Shown here: piece by piece, positions 54,318 through 62,840 of the stretch
How the letters are laid out: each line of letters begins with the position of its first letter
How positions within the stretch are numbered: position 1 is the first letter of the stretch
Source of the DNA: Mycobacterium sp. Root265
GTDB lineage: Bacteria; Actinomycetota; Actinomycetes; Mycobacteriales; Mycobacteriaceae
DNA length: 64,000 nucleotides
Direction: 5' to 3'
NCBI RefSeq assembly: GCF_001428895.1
Contig: NZ_LMJA01000008.1
Location: forward strand, 43,349 to 107,348
The notes under the pieces: generated by a model
What the model was told of the DNA's origin: nothing
What the model saw: the letters and a program-made list of their open reading frames with translations, nothing else
Database searches by the model: none
Translations under genes and position numbers: made by a program

Positions 54318-54782
54318 GTGTTCAAGGTGATGTTCTTCTCCCCGCGCATCGCGCCCAATACCGGCAACGCGATCCGGATGGTGGCCGCGACCGGGTGCGA
54401 ACTGCACCTGGTCGAACCGCTCGGCTTCGACCTGTCCGAGCCCAAGCTGCGGCGGGCCGGCCTGGATTACCACGACCTGGCGTCGGTGACGGTGCATGCG
54501 GATCTGCCGGCGGCCTGGGCCGCGATCGGCCCGACACGGGTGTACGCGTTCACCGCGCACGCGGACCGGTCGTTTGCCGAGGTCGCGTACCAGCCTGGCG
54601 ATGTGCTGATGTTCGGCCCGGAGCCGACCGGCCTGGACGAGCAGACGCTGGCCGATCCGCACATCACCGCGCGGGTGCGGATCCCGATGCTGGCCGGTCG
54701 GCGGTCGTTGAACCTGTCCAACGCCGCGGCCGTCGCGGCCTATGAGGCGTGGCGCCAGCAGGGGTTCACCGGCGCGGTGTGA
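54318..54782 (+). CDS. SpoU-type tRNA 2'-O-methyltransferase (TrmL-like)
   Basis: 154 residues from GTG 54318. It closely follows the SpoU/TrmL pattern: FFSPRIAPNTGNAIRMVAATGCELHLVEPLGF (residues about 5-36), LMFGPEPTGLDEQTL and RIPMLAGRRSLNLSNAAAVAAYEAWRQ, i.e. SPOUT motifs 1 to 3 forming the knotted SAM site. TrmL methylates the wobble ribose of tRNA-Leu. Same length and position as M. tuberculosis SpoU (Rv3366). Confidence 0.93.
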   Translation: MFKVMFFSPRIAPNTGNAIRMVAATGCELHLVEPLGFDLSEPKLRRAGLDYHDLASVTVHADLPAAWAAIGPTRVYAFTAHADRSFAEVAYQPGDVLMFGPEPTGLDEQTLADPHITARVRIPMLAGRRSLNLSNAAAVAAYEAWRQQGFTGAV

Positions 54783-54791
54783 GCGGCAGGC

Positions 54792-55433
54792 CTACCAGGT
54801 GTCCCAGTGCGCGAAGTTCTCGGCGGGAAGTCGCTTGGCCTTCTTGAATTCGGTGCCTTTGGTGTAGGCGATCGGGAACAGCCCGGCCTGCGAGTATTTC
54901 TCGAACGGGATACCGAGCACCTCGGCGGCCTGCTTCTCACCGTCGCCGAGCAGGTGCAGCGTGGTCCACGCCGAGCCCAGTCCACGGGCGCGCAGCGCCA
55001 GCATGTAGCTCCATACCGCCGGCAGCAGGGATCCCCAGAAGGAGGCACTCAGCCCGGCCGGGGCACCGTCCGGGCGACCTTCCAGCACCGGGATGAGCAG
55101 GACGGGGGCCTTCTCCATGTTCTCGCTGAGATAGCTCGCCGAGGAGCGCACCGCATCGATCTGCTCATCGCGGGCGTCACCGTAGGAATCCTTGGGCGAT
55201 GCCAGGTACGGCGTGGCGTTGGTTCGGTAAATATCGGCGATGGCCTTCTTCTTGGCTTCGTCCTCGACGAAAACCCATTGCCAGCCTTGAGTATTGGAGC
55301 CCGTCGGGGCCTGCAGCGCCAGGTCCAGACATTCCAGGAGCACTTCGCGCGGCACCGGCTTGTCGAAATCGAGCCGCTTGCGCACCGAACGCGTGGTGGT
55401 CAGAACTTCATCCGCGGTCAGGTTGAGTGTCAT
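54792..55433 (-). CDS. Nitroreductase-family FMN oxidoreductase
   Basis: 213 residues. TTRSVRKRLDFDKPVPREVLLECLDLALQAPTGSNTQGWQWVFVEDE carries the FMN-binding Arg-Ser-x-Arg and the SN-x-Q motif of the nitroreductase fold, and GLGSAWTTLHLL with the GIPFEKYSQAGLFPIAYTKG tail is typical of the Rv3368c group. It forms dimers binding FMN and reduces nitro or quinone compounds with NAD(P)H. Convergent with spoU at 9 bp and divergent from the PPOX gene (23 bp). Confidence 0.9.
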   Translation of the reverse strand: MTLNLTADEVLTTTRSVRKRLDFDKPVPREVLLECLDLALQAPTGSNTQGWQWVFVEDEAKKKAIADIYRTNATPYLASPKDSYGDARDEQIDAVRSSASYLSENMEKAPVLLIPVLEGRPDGAPAGLSASFWGSLLPAVWSYMLALRARGLGSAWTTLHLLGDGEKQAAEVLGIPFEKYSQAGLFPIAYTKGTEFKKAKRLPAENFAHWDTW

Positions 55434-55456
55434 ACCGCGAGACTACATTCGCGTAC

Positions 55457-55870
55457 ATGACTGCTGACCTGACACCGGAGATCATCGAGCGCCTGAAATC
55501 CGACGAGTACGGCTGGCTGACCACGGTCGCGAAGTCCGGGCAGCCGGTGCCCAAGCTGGTGTGGTTCTTCTACGACGGCACCGACATCGTGGTGTACACC
55601 GAGCCCGGCGCGGCCAAGGTGCGCCATGTCCGCAACCACGCCCACGTGAGCCTGAACCTGGATTCCGACGGCAACGGTGGTGGAATCATCGTGATCGGTG
55701 GTCCGGCCCGGGTGGACGCCGAGGGCGCCGACCCGCGCAAGGACGCGCCGTACTGGGCGAAGTACCAGGCGGCCTCCGATCAGTTCGGGCTGACCGACAC
55801 GATGGGCAACTACAGCACTCGGCTGCGGATCACCATCGAGAAGGTGTGGACGACACCCACCGAAGGCTGA
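55457..55870 (+). CDS. PPOX-class flavin/F420-binding split-barrel protein (Rv3369-like)
   Basis: 137 residues from ATG 55457; a TACATT -10 box lies at 55444-55449, so leaderless. The split-barrel pattern YGWLTTVAKSGQPVPKLVWFFYDGTDIVVYTEPGAAKVRHVRNHAHVSLNLD (in parts over residues 18-70) and GGIIVIGGPARVDAEG match F420/FMN-dependent PPOX-type oxidoreductases (TIGR03667 group). Likely reduces or binds a small oxidised substrate with F420. Same neighbours as in M. tuberculosis (nitroreductase-Rv3369-dnaE2). Confidence 0.85.
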   Translation: MTADLTPEIIERLKSDEYGWLTTVAKSGQPVPKLVWFFYDGTDIVVYTEPGAAKVRHVRNHAHVSLNLDSDGNGGGIIVIGGPARVDAEGADPRKDAPYWAKYQAASDQFGLTDTMGNYSTRLRITIEKVWTTPTEG

Positions 55871-56353
55871 TCAGCCGGCCATGCTGGTCAGGAACACCCA
55901 GGCGCTCAGTACGCCGCCGATCAATGCCGCGAGTGCTGCCGGGACCAGCAGATAGATCCCCCATGTCACGTTGACCGCGGTGCACACTCCCGCGGCGCCG
56001 ATCAGCACGATCGTGGTGATGTTCGGTCCGACGCGGTCAAGGACGCGGGCGATCGGGTCCTGGCGAGGGACGCGTTTCGCCCGCTTGTTCAGGGCGATCA
56101 TCGCGACGCCGCCGAGCACCGCGAGCGCAATCAGCTCCGTGCCGAAGACCTGACGTGGCTGACTCGGCACGGCCAGCAGGAGCGCCGCAACAAGAGCCAC
56201 CGAGAACAGCGTCAGGGTCTGCGCCGCGCGGCTGCGCAGGTCCGGCGCGCGCGAGATCGCGTCGATGCGCAGCGTCACCGCGACGAAGAGCAGACCCATG
56301 AGTGCCGCGGCGGCACCACCGGAGACGACGGTGAAATCCGACCACCCGGGCAT
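55871..56353 (-). CDS. Four-helix membrane protein of unknown function
   Basis: 160 residues from ATG 56353, ten bp after the tautomerase stop, so probably the last gene of that operon. Membrane helices: VSGGAAAALMGLLFVAVTLRI, TLTLFSVALVAALLLAVP, IALAVLGGVAMIALN, TTIVLIGAAGVCTAVNVTWGIYLLVPAALAALIGGVLSAWVFL. The start MPGWSDFTVVSGGAAAALMGLLFVAVTLR resembles a small family of actinobacterial membrane proteins whose role I do not know. Its stop abuts the convergent PPOX stop. Confidence 0.75.
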   Translation of the reverse strand: MPGWSDFTVVSGGAAAALMGLLFVAVTLRIDAISRAPDLRSRAAQTLTLFSVALVAALLLAVPSQPRQVFGTELIALAVLGGVAMIALNKRAKRVPRQDPIARVLDRVGPNITTIVLIGAAGVCTAVNVTWGIYLLVPAALAALIGGVLSAWVFLTSMAG

Positions 56354-56363
56354 GGCGTGCTTC

Positions 56364-56765
56364 CTATCCTGCGGCGGCGGCGATCCACGCCGCCTCTTCA
56401 CCGGGTTCGGGCAGCACGCGGCCGCCTTCGACGGCGTAATGAGCGGGGCTGCTTTGGAACACCACCAGCACACGGTCGGCAGGGATGCCGGTGGTCCGCG
56501 TGGCTGCTGCCGCGATTTCGGTGGCGAGTCTGGTGGTTTCGCCTTCGGGGTGACCGTCGCGGACCCAGCCGGTGACCAGCAACGGCTGAGCCGGCACACC
56601 GTCGGTGTAGACGTTGTCGGCGGGCAGCTCGTGGAAGACGACGTTGACGTAGGTGCTCGGCACGTGATTGTTCTCGGCGTGGATGCGGGTGATCTCCGCG
56701 GCGAGTTCGGCCCTCCCGTCGTGGGTGAGCGTCGACTGCGCAGTGGTGCAGGTGTAGATGGGCAT
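56364..56765 (-). CDS. Tautomerase-superfamily protein (cis-CaaD/MIF-like), internal start
   Basis: 133 residues from ATG 56765, which has AGGAG seven bases upstream. It begins Met-Pro-Ile-Tyr; after Met removal the N-terminal proline is the catalytic base of tautomerases. Counting from that Pro, His28 (TRIHAENNH) matches a cis-CaaD active-site position. The segment is in frame with the decarboxylase upstream, so it can be read both as a fusion domain and as a free protein; only the free form would have an amino-terminal proline. The length equals cis-CaaD-like proteins. Substrate unknown. Confidence 0.75.
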   Translation of the reverse strand: MPIYTCTTAQSTLTHDGRAELAAEITRIHAENNHVPSTYVNVVFHELPADNVYTDGVPAQPLLVTGWVRDGHPEGETTRLATEIAAAATRTTGIPADRVLVVFQSSPAHYAVEGGRVLPEPGEEAAWIAAAAG

Positions 56766-58433
56766 GTCGTTCTCCTGGTAAGTATGTCGATTGAACGAGG
56801 CCCGGCGGGATCGGTGATCCCGCCGGTGTGGGAGTTCCGGTTGGGTGTGGACCACGATGACGGTGGGTCCGTCGGCATCCAGCGCCAGCTTGAACTCGCC
56901 TGCGAGTTCGTCGGTGGTGTTGACTTCTGCTGTACGGCAACCGAAACCGGTTGCCAGCGAGGCGATATCGAGACCCGGAAGATCCAGCGCAGGGACATGA
57001 GGCGTCTGCTCCAGCAGCGCGAAGGACTTGAGCACCTCATAGGCCTCGTTGCGCAGCACCACGTACACGATGGGCAACTTGTGCTGTGCCGCAGTCCAGA
57101 TCGACTGGATGGAGTACTGGAACGATCCGTCGCCGATGGTGGCGACGATGTGGCGGTGCGCCCCGCGCTCCCGGTCCCCCAGCGCAACGCCGACGGCTCC
57201 CGGGACACCCCAGCCGATACCGCCGCTGCCGGTCGCGAAGTAGCTGCCCGACCGTGTCGTGGGAAGCCACTGCACCAGTTCGGCCATCGTGGACGTGGAC
57301 TCCATCACCACCGCCGAGTCCTCGGGTTTGACGGTGGCCAGGGTGGCGTACACCTCGTCGGCCGTCAGCCGCTCGCCGGGCGCCGAGGTCCGCACCGCGC
57401 GGTTGCGGTTCAGCGGGGTCGGCGCGGGCCGCCCGACGGGCGCGTTGATCAGGTCGACGAGTTGTTCCAGCCCGATCCGGACATCGCCGAGCAGGCTGTC
57501 GCCCACCGGTGCCGCAGATGCCAGGTGCGGATCGACGGTGAGCTGGATCAGCTCGGTGCCCTCCGGCAGATAGTCGCCGGCCACATACGGGTAGTAACGG
57601 AAAACCTGTGCGCCGATCACGATGGCGAGATCGTGACCGTCCAGCACCTGATTGACCTCGGCGATCGTCATCGGCATCGGCCCGGTGTAGAGCGGGTGAT
57701 CCTCGGGGAACGAGGCACGGTCGGCCAGCGCACTGCCCCGGACGGGGGCGCCCAGCTTCTCGGCGAAGGCGATGCCGGCATCCCAGCCGCCGGCCCGGTC
57801 GACCTCCGGCCCCAGCACCAGCAGCGGCCGCTGCGCGCGGTTGATCCGGTCGGCGAACTCACGAAGCCGCGCGGCGTCGGGCGCGGTGCGTTCGCTGACC
57901 GTCCTGACGACTGCAGGACCGAGGGCGGGCTTCTGCCAGTCGTCGAGCGGGATCGACAGGAACACCGGACCCTTGGGCTCCTGCATGGCGACCGCATAGG
58001 CCTGCATGAAGGCTCCCGGCACGTCTTCGGCGCGGGCAGGCTCGTAGGACCACTTGACCCACGGTTTGGGGAATTCGGTGGCGCCCGGGTTGTTCAGATA
58101 CGGATCGATCATCGACATCTCACGGGTCTGCTGGCCCGCGGTGATGATCAGTGGGGTGTTGGCCCGGTAGGCGGCCACCAGGCTGCCCAGGGCGTTGCCG
58201 GTGCCTGCGGCGGTGTGCAGGTTGACCAGGGCCGGCTTGCCGGTGGACTGGGAGAAACCGTCGGCCATCGCCAGCGCGGAGGCTTCCTGCAGCGCCAGCA
58301 CATAGGTGAAATCTTCGGGGAAGTCTTGCAGGAACGTCTGCTCCGTCGATCCGGGGTTTCCGAAAACTGTTGTCACACCCAGCTTTCGAAGGAGATCGTA
58401 CGTGACGTCATGTATCGTCTTTTCATCGGCCAT
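56364..58433 (-). CDS. mdlC: Benzoylformate decarboxylase-like ThDP enzyme, in-frame with a C-terminal tautomerase
   Basis: 689 residues from ATG 58433 (a GTG lies three codons upstream). The ThDP-enzyme part covers residues 1 to about 535: NPGSTEQTFLQDF, ALQEASALAMADGFSQ (catalytic Glu), NLHTAAGTGNALG (active-site His), and the ThDP motif GDGSFQYS...N near residue 430-457. A Ser/Glu/His set as in Pseudomonas benzoylformate decarboxylase is present, but the third active-site His (RYH in P. putida) is RYY here. About 22 arginine-rich residues (PHRRDHRSRRASFNRH) link it to the tautomerase with no stop codon between. Confidence 0.8.
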   Translation of the reverse strand: MADEKTIHDVTYDLLRKLGVTTVFGNPGSTEQTFLQDFPEDFTYVLALQEASALAMADGFSQSTGKPALVNLHTAAGTGNALGSLVAAYRANTPLIITAGQQTREMSMIDPYLNNPGATEFPKPWVKWSYEPARAEDVPGAFMQAYAVAMQEPKGPVFLSIPLDDWQKPALGPAVVRTVSERTAPDAARLREFADRINRAQRPLLVLGPEVDRAGGWDAGIAFAEKLGAPVRGSALADRASFPEDHPLYTGPMPMTIAEVNQVLDGHDLAIVIGAQVFRYYPYVAGDYLPEGTELIQLTVDPHLASAAPVGDSLLGDVRIGLEQLVDLINAPVGRPAPTPLNRNRAVRTSAPGERLTADEVYATLATVKPEDSAVVMESTSTMAELVQWLPTTRSGSYFATGSGGIGWGVPGAVGVALGDRERGAHRHIVATIGDGSFQYSIQSIWTAAQHKLPIVYVVLRNEAYEVLKSFALLEQTPHVPALDLPGLDIASLATGFGCRTAEVNTTDELAGEFKLALDADGPTVIVVHTQPELPHRRDHRSRRASFNRHTYQENDMPIYTCTTAQSTLTHDGRAELAAEITRIHAENNHVPSTYVNVVFHELPADNVYTDGVPAQPLLVTGWVRDGHPEGETTRLATEIAAAATRTTGIPADRVLVVFQSSPAHYAVEGGRVLPEPGEEAAWIAAAAG

Positions 58434-58592
58434 CGGACTCACCAGCTTTCATCGGGGAATGAACTCGGCTTACCGGCGGTTGCAGATAAGCACTGATGAT
58501 GACTGTGGTCCTGTTGCGCGGTTCGAACATCACTGCTCGCCACCAGACACCCCTGCGGTGGTCCGCACTCTGCGATGGACGCTAGCTGGTAG

Positions 58593-61500
58593 TCACTGGA
58601 AGTCCCGCGACCGCGAGCGGACCTTCAGATCGATGGGGCTCATCCTGTCCGCGGCCACCGTCACCGCACCGGTGGCGTTCTGCACGATGCCCCGGATGAC
58701 CAGCGCCGACGCCGTCTGTGCCAGCTTGCGGTGACGCGCCCACACCCCGCGGGAGCACATCACGTTCACCATGCCCGTCTCGTCCTCCAGGTTCATGAAC
58801 GTCACGCCCTGAGCCGTCGCGGGCCGCTGGCGGTGCGTCACCGCTCCCGCCACCAGCACCCGGGTCCCGTCGGGCACCTGCAGCAGCTGATCGGCAGGCA
58901 CGATGCCCATCTCATCGAGCGTCTCGCGCAGGAACTGGGTGGGATAGCTGTCCGGGGACACACCGGTGGCCCACACGTCGGCGGCGGCCAGTTCCAGCGC
59001 GCTCATCCCGGGCAGCGGCGGGATATGCGAGGACGACCCCACCCCCGGCAACCGGTCCGGCCGTTCGGCGGCGGCCGCACCCGCCGCCCACAACCCTTCG
59101 CGGCGGGTGATCCCGAAACATCCGAGTGCACCCGCGGTGGCCAGCGCCTCGGTCTGCGAGACCGAAAGTTGCACTCTGGCGGTCAGATCCAGCAGCGTCG
59201 CGAACGGACCGTGGGCCGTCCGCTCGTCGACGATCCGTTGTGCCAGCTCATCGCCGATGTGACGGACACTGCCCATCCCCATCCGCACGTCCAGGCCACG
59301 GTTCTCACAGGTGGCGTGCGCCAGGCCGGCGTTGACGTCCGGGCCGTGCACCATCACGCCGTGCCTGCGCGCATCGGCGACCAGCGACTGTGGCGAGTAG
59401 AAACCCATCGGCTGGGCGCGCAGCAGCGCCGCGCAGAACACCGCAGGGTGGTGCAACTTGAACCAGGACGAGTAGAACACCAGCGACGCGAAGCTCAGCG
59501 AATGACTTTCCGGGAAACCGAAATTGGCGAATGCCTCCAACTTCTCGTAGATTCTCTCGGCCACCGCCCCGGTGATGCCGTGACGTTCTCGCATCCCGTC
59601 ATAGAACCGGTCACGCAGCCGCCGCATCTTCTCGGTGGACCGTTTCGAGCCCATCGCCCGGCGCAGCTGGTCGGCCTCGGCCGGGCTGAAACCGGCACAG
59701 TCCACCGCCAGCTGCATCAACTGCTCCTGGAACAACGGCACGCCGAGAGTCTTCCGCAGCGCCGGTTCCATCGAGGGATGGTCGTAGACGACCTCCTCTT
59801 CGCCGTTGCGCCGCTTGATATATGGATGCACCGATCCACCCTGGATGGGCCCGGGCCGGATCAACGCGACCTCGACCACCAGGTCGTAGAACATCCGCGG
59901 CTTGAGCCGGGGCAGAGTGGCCATCTGCGCACGGGACTCGACCTGGAACACCCCGACCGAGTCGGCGCGCTGCAGCATCTCGTAGACCGCGGGTTCGGAC
60001 AGATCCAGCCGGGACAGATCCACCTCGAGGCCCTTGTGCTCGCGCGCCAGGTCGATGGCATAGTGCAGAGCCGATAGCATGCCCAGTCCGAGCAGATCGA
60101 ACTTGACCAAACCAATTGCCGCACAGTCATCTTTGTCCCACTGCAGCACACTGCGGTTTTCCATGCGGGCCCATTCCACCGGGCAGACATCGGCGATCGG
60201 ACGATCACAGATCACCATGCCCCCGGAGTGGATGCCCATGTGCCGGGGCAGGTTGGAGATCTGGGTGGCCAGGTCGACCACCTGTTCCGGGATGTCCTCG
60301 ACATCGGGCGAGTCGGCCAGTCCGTTCCACCGGCTGATCTGCTTGCTCCAGGCATCCTGCTGGCCCTGCGAGAAGCCCAGCGCACGCGCCATGTCCCGGA
60401 TGGCGCTGCGCCCCCGGTAGGTGATGACATTGGCGACCTGGGCGGCGTAGTCCCGGCCGTACTTGTCATAGACGTACTGGATGACGTTCTCGCGCAGGTC
60501 CGATTCGATGTCGATGTCGATATCGGGTGGGCCGTCCCGCGCCGGGGACAGGAAGCGTTCGAACAGCAACTCGTTGGCGATCGGGTCGACGTTGGTGACC
60601 TTGAGCGCGTAACAGACCGCCGAGTTGGCCGCCGAACCCCTTCCTTGACACAGGATGTCGCGCTCCCGGCAGAACCGGGTGATGTCGTGCACCACCAGGA
60701 AGTAGCCCGGGAAGTCCAGCTTGTCGATGATGGCCAGTTCATGTTCGATCTGCGCGTAGGCCTTGGGAGCCCGGTCCGGCGGGCCATAGCGATCCCGGGC
60801 GCCATCGCGCACCAGTTTGCGCAGCCAACTGGATTCGGTGTGCCCGTCCGGCACGTCGAAGGGCGGGAGTTGCGGGGCGATCAGCGCCAGTCCGAACGCG
60901 CACTGTTCACCCAGGTCTGCTGCCGCCGTGACGATCTCGGTGCCGAACAACTGGGCCATCTCCTCCCCCGACCGCAGGTGCGCACCGCCCAGCGGCGCCA
61001 GGTATCCGGCCGCGTCGTCCATCGAGTTGCGGGCCCGGATGGCCGCCATCGCCATGGCCAGCCGGCCCCGCGACGGCACCGCGAAGTGGGCACCGGTGGT
61101 GGCGACCACGTCCACGCCGAATCGCGGCGCCAGCGCGGCCAGGACGGCATTGCGTTCGTCATCGAGCGGGTGTCCGTGGTGGGTGAGCTCGATACTGATC
61201 CGGTCGGCCCCGAACCGGTCCACCAGATCGGCCAGCGCGAGCGCGGCGGCCTCCGGTCCGCCGACTGTATAAGCCTGTTGGACATGGCCTTTGCGGCAGC
61301 CGGTGAGGATGTGCCAGTGTCCGCCGGCGGCCTCGGTCAGCGTGTCGAAGTCATACCGCGGCTTACCCTTCTCGCCGCCGGCCAAGTGTGCCGCCGAGAT
61401 CTCGCGCGACAGCCGCCGATAACCCTCCGGGCCGCGGGCCAGTACCAGCAGATGCGGTCCGGGTGGGTCGGGCTGTTCGGTGCGCGGCACGTTACCCAGC

Positions 61501-61880
61501 GACAGTTCGGCACCGAACACGGTGGACATGTCGAGTTCACGGGCGGCCTCGGCGAACCGCACCACCCCGTAGAGGCCGTCGTGGTCGGTCAGCGCGATGG
61601 CCCGCAGGTCCAACCGGGCCGCCTCCTCCACCAGTTCTTCCGGGGTGCTGGCACCGTCGAGGAAGCTGTAGGCCGAGTGTGCGTGCAGCTCGGCATAGGG
61701 CACCGATGAGCCAGAACGCCGCACCCCCTCGACCTCGTAGGCACCGCGCTTGCGTGACCAGGCCGGACTGTCCCCGCCGTCGCCGAGCGGTTCGGCGATG
61801 GGCAGCCCGGCCCGCCGCGGCTTGGAGGTGAGGACACGCTCCATCTCGCCCCAACTCGGCGGTCCGTTGTGCCAACCCAC
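58593..61880 (-). CDS. dnaE2: Error-prone DNA polymerase III alpha subunit
   Basis: 1095 residues from GTG 61880. A PHP domain (YAELHAHSAYSFLDGASTPEELVEEA near residue 62) is followed by the C-family polymerase core with the catalytic Asp residues in PPDIDIDIESD (about residue 447-457), the GRGSAANSAVCYALKVT motif, and finger and OB-fold domains (LVAGAVTHRQRPATAQGVTFMNLEDETG). In mycobacteria DnaE2 with ImuA'/ImuB performs SOS-induced mutagenic translesion synthesis. An SOS box lies 13-28 bp upstream of the start. Matches Rv3370c. Confidence 0.96.
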   Translation of the reverse strand: MGWHNGPPSWGEMERVLTSKPRRAGLPIAEPLGDGGDSPAWSRKRGAYEVEGVRRSGSSVPYAELHAHSAYSFLDGASTPEELVEEAARLDLRAIALTDHDGLYGVVRFAEAARELDMSTVFGAELSLGNVPRTEQPDPPGPHLLVLARGPEGYRRLSREISAAHLAGGEKGKPRYDFDTLTEAAGGHWHILTGCRKGHVQQAYTVGGPEAAALALADLVDRFGADRISIELTHHGHPLDDERNAVLAALAPRFGVDVVATTGAHFAVPSRGRLAMAMAAIRARNSMDDAAGYLAPLGGAHLRSGEEMAQLFGTEIVTAAADLGEQCAFGLALIAPQLPPFDVPDGHTESSWLRKLVRDGARDRYGPPDRAPKAYAQIEHELAIIDKLDFPGYFLVVHDITRFCRERDILCQGRGSAANSAVCYALKVTNVDPIANELLFERFLSPARDGPPDIDIDIESDLRENVIQYVYDKYGRDYAAQVANVITYRGRSAIRDMARALGFSQGQQDAWSKQISRWNGLADSPDVEDIPEQVVDLATQISNLPRHMGIHSGGMVICDRPIADVCPVEWARMENRSVLQWDKDDCAAIGLVKFDLLGLGMLSALHYAIDLAREHKGLEVDLSRLDLSEPAVYEMLQRADSVGVFQVESRAQMATLPRLKPRMFYDLVVEVALIRPGPIQGGSVHPYIKRRNGEEEVVYDHPSMEPALRKTLGVPLFQEQLMQLAVDCAGFSPAEADQLRRAMGSKRSTEKMRRLRDRFYDGMRERHGITGAVAERIYEKLEAFANFGFPESHSLSFASLVFYSSWFKLHHPAVFCAALLRAQPMGFYSPQSLVADARRHGVMVHGPDVNAGLAHATCENRGLDVRMGMGSVRHIGDELAQRIVDERTAHGPFATLLDLTARVQLSVSQTEALATAGALGCFGITRREGLWAAGAAAAERPDRLPGVGSSSHIPPLPGMSALELAAADVWATGVSPDSYPTQFLRETLDEMGIVPADQLLQVPDGTRVLVAGAVTHRQRPATAQGVTFMNLEDETGMVNVMCSRGVWARHRKLAQTASALVIRGIVQNATGAVTVAADRMSPIDLKVRSRSRDFQ

Positions 61881-61892
61881 CCCGCCAGTCTA

Positions 61893-61908
61893 TCGAACAA
61901 ACATTCGA
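61893..61908. promoter_or_regulatory. LexA SOS box of dnaE2
   Basis: TCGAAC-AAAC-ATTCGA, differing from the mycobacterial consensus TCGAAC-N4-GTTCGA at one base. It lies 13 bp upstream of the dnaE2 GTG and four bp from the stop of the regulator gene at 61912, explaining DNA-damage induction. Confidence 0.88.
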
Positions 61909-61911
61909 TTA

Positions 61912-62763
61912 TCAGCCGGAGAGGTCCATCCGTTGCGTCCCCACCACCCCGAGCAACCGCATCGCGTCCTCCGACGGCGTGCCCGGCTCCGCGGCGTAGA
62001 TGATCACCCGCTGGTCCCGGTCCGCGATATCGAGCACATCGCAGTTCACCGCGACCGGTCCGACCACCGGATTGTCGAAGGTCTGGCACAGTTTCGGCCG
62101 GTCCAGCACATCGCGCGATTCCCACAGCTCGGCGAACTCAGCGCTACCGGCGCGTAGTTCGGCGATCAGCGTGACGGTCTCCGGGTCGTCGGGATAACGC
62201 GCCGCGGTCGCACGCAGATGCTGGGCGCCGGTGCGTGCGAAATCGGAGCCTGTCACGCCGTAGAGCCGCATCTCACCGGGGCGCAGGAAGGCCCGCCGCA
62301 AAAGATTGCGGTCCCGGCGCGACAACGCGGAGAAGTCCTCCATCAGCGCGCAGGCCAGCTCGTTCCAGGCCAGCACCTCATACGTTGCGGACACCACGAT
62401 CGCCGCGGCCTGCGGCAGCCGCTGGATCAGGTCCAGGATGCTCGGCCGGACCACCAGCGGCGGCCCGTTCGGCCCGAGCAGTTCGACCCCGGCCAGCCGG
62501 TGCAGATAGGCCAGTTCTGCCTCGGAGAGACGAAGGGCGCGGCCCAGGCCCAGCAGCACCTCCCGGGACGGATGTGGAGCCCGGGCCTGCTCCAGCCGGG
62601 TGTAGTACTCGGTCGAGATGAACGCCAGATGGGCCACCTCGTCACGACGCAGACCCGGCGTGCGGCGGCGGGTTCCCGCGGGCAGGCCGACGTCGGCGGG
62701 ACCGATCCGCTCCCGTCTGCTGCGCAGGAAGGCGCCCAACTCACCCTTGTCCACGGCCACCAT
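61912..62763 (-). CDS. MmyB-type helix-turn-helix regulator
   Basis: 283 residues. The N-terminal XRE helix-turn-helix (LGAFLRSRRERIGPADVGL, then RRTPGLRRDEVAHLAFISTEYYTRLEQARAPHPSREVLLGL, residues about 9-75) is followed by the MmyB-like PAS ligand domain (ATYEVLAWNELACALMEDFSAL, then FDNPVVGPVAVNCDVLDIADRDQRVIIYAAEPGTPSEDAM). Such regulators are usually divergent from an SDR or oxidoreductase and bind small lipophilic ligands, possibly fatty acids. Here it faces an SDR across 77 bp with a perfect 25-bp palindrome. Its 3' end almost touches the dnaE2 SOS box. Confidence 0.9.
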   Translation of the reverse strand: MVAVDKGELGAFLRSRRERIGPADVGLPAGTRRRTPGLRRDEVAHLAFISTEYYTRLEQARAPHPSREVLLGLGRALRLSEAELAYLHRLAGVELLGPNGPPLVVRPSILDLIQRLPQAAAIVVSATYEVLAWNELACALMEDFSALSRRDRNLLRRAFLRPGEMRLYGVTGSDFARTGAQHLRATAARYPDDPETVTLIAELRAGSAEFAELWESRDVLDRPKLCQTFDNPVVGPVAVNCDVLDIADRDQRVIIYAAEPGTPSEDAMRLLGVVGTQRMDLSG

Positions 62764-62784
62764 TCTCCGCTCCTACCGTCGAAC

Positions 62785-62809
62785 ATCCAGGTATCGGTGA
62801 TACCTGGAT
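62785..62809. promoter_or_regulatory. Perfect 25-bp palindromic operator between MmyB regulator and SDR
   Basis: ATCCAGGTATC-GGT-GATACCTGGAT: perfect 11-bp arms around three bases. It lies 22 bp from the regulator start and 32 bp from the SDR ATG, between the two start codons. Likely the binding site of the 61912-62763 regulator. Confidence 0.8.
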
Positions 62810-62840
62810 CCGAACTCGATTCCGACGCAGGCTCGTCGGC

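Noticed and set aside
56265-58496. 743-codon open frame antisense to the decarboxylase-tautomerase
   Set aside because: Same reason: composition typical of antisense high-GC frames, and the opposite strand encodes clear ThDP-enzyme motifs.
58530-58545. TTCGAACAT near the mdlC upstream region as a second SOS box
   Set aside because: Only one half-site matches the LexA consensus; the other half is absent.
58530-58592. CCACC...GGTGG small hairpin downstream of dnaE2
   Set aside because: Five-base arms with a long loop, weak compared with the hairpins described; could be chance at this GC content.
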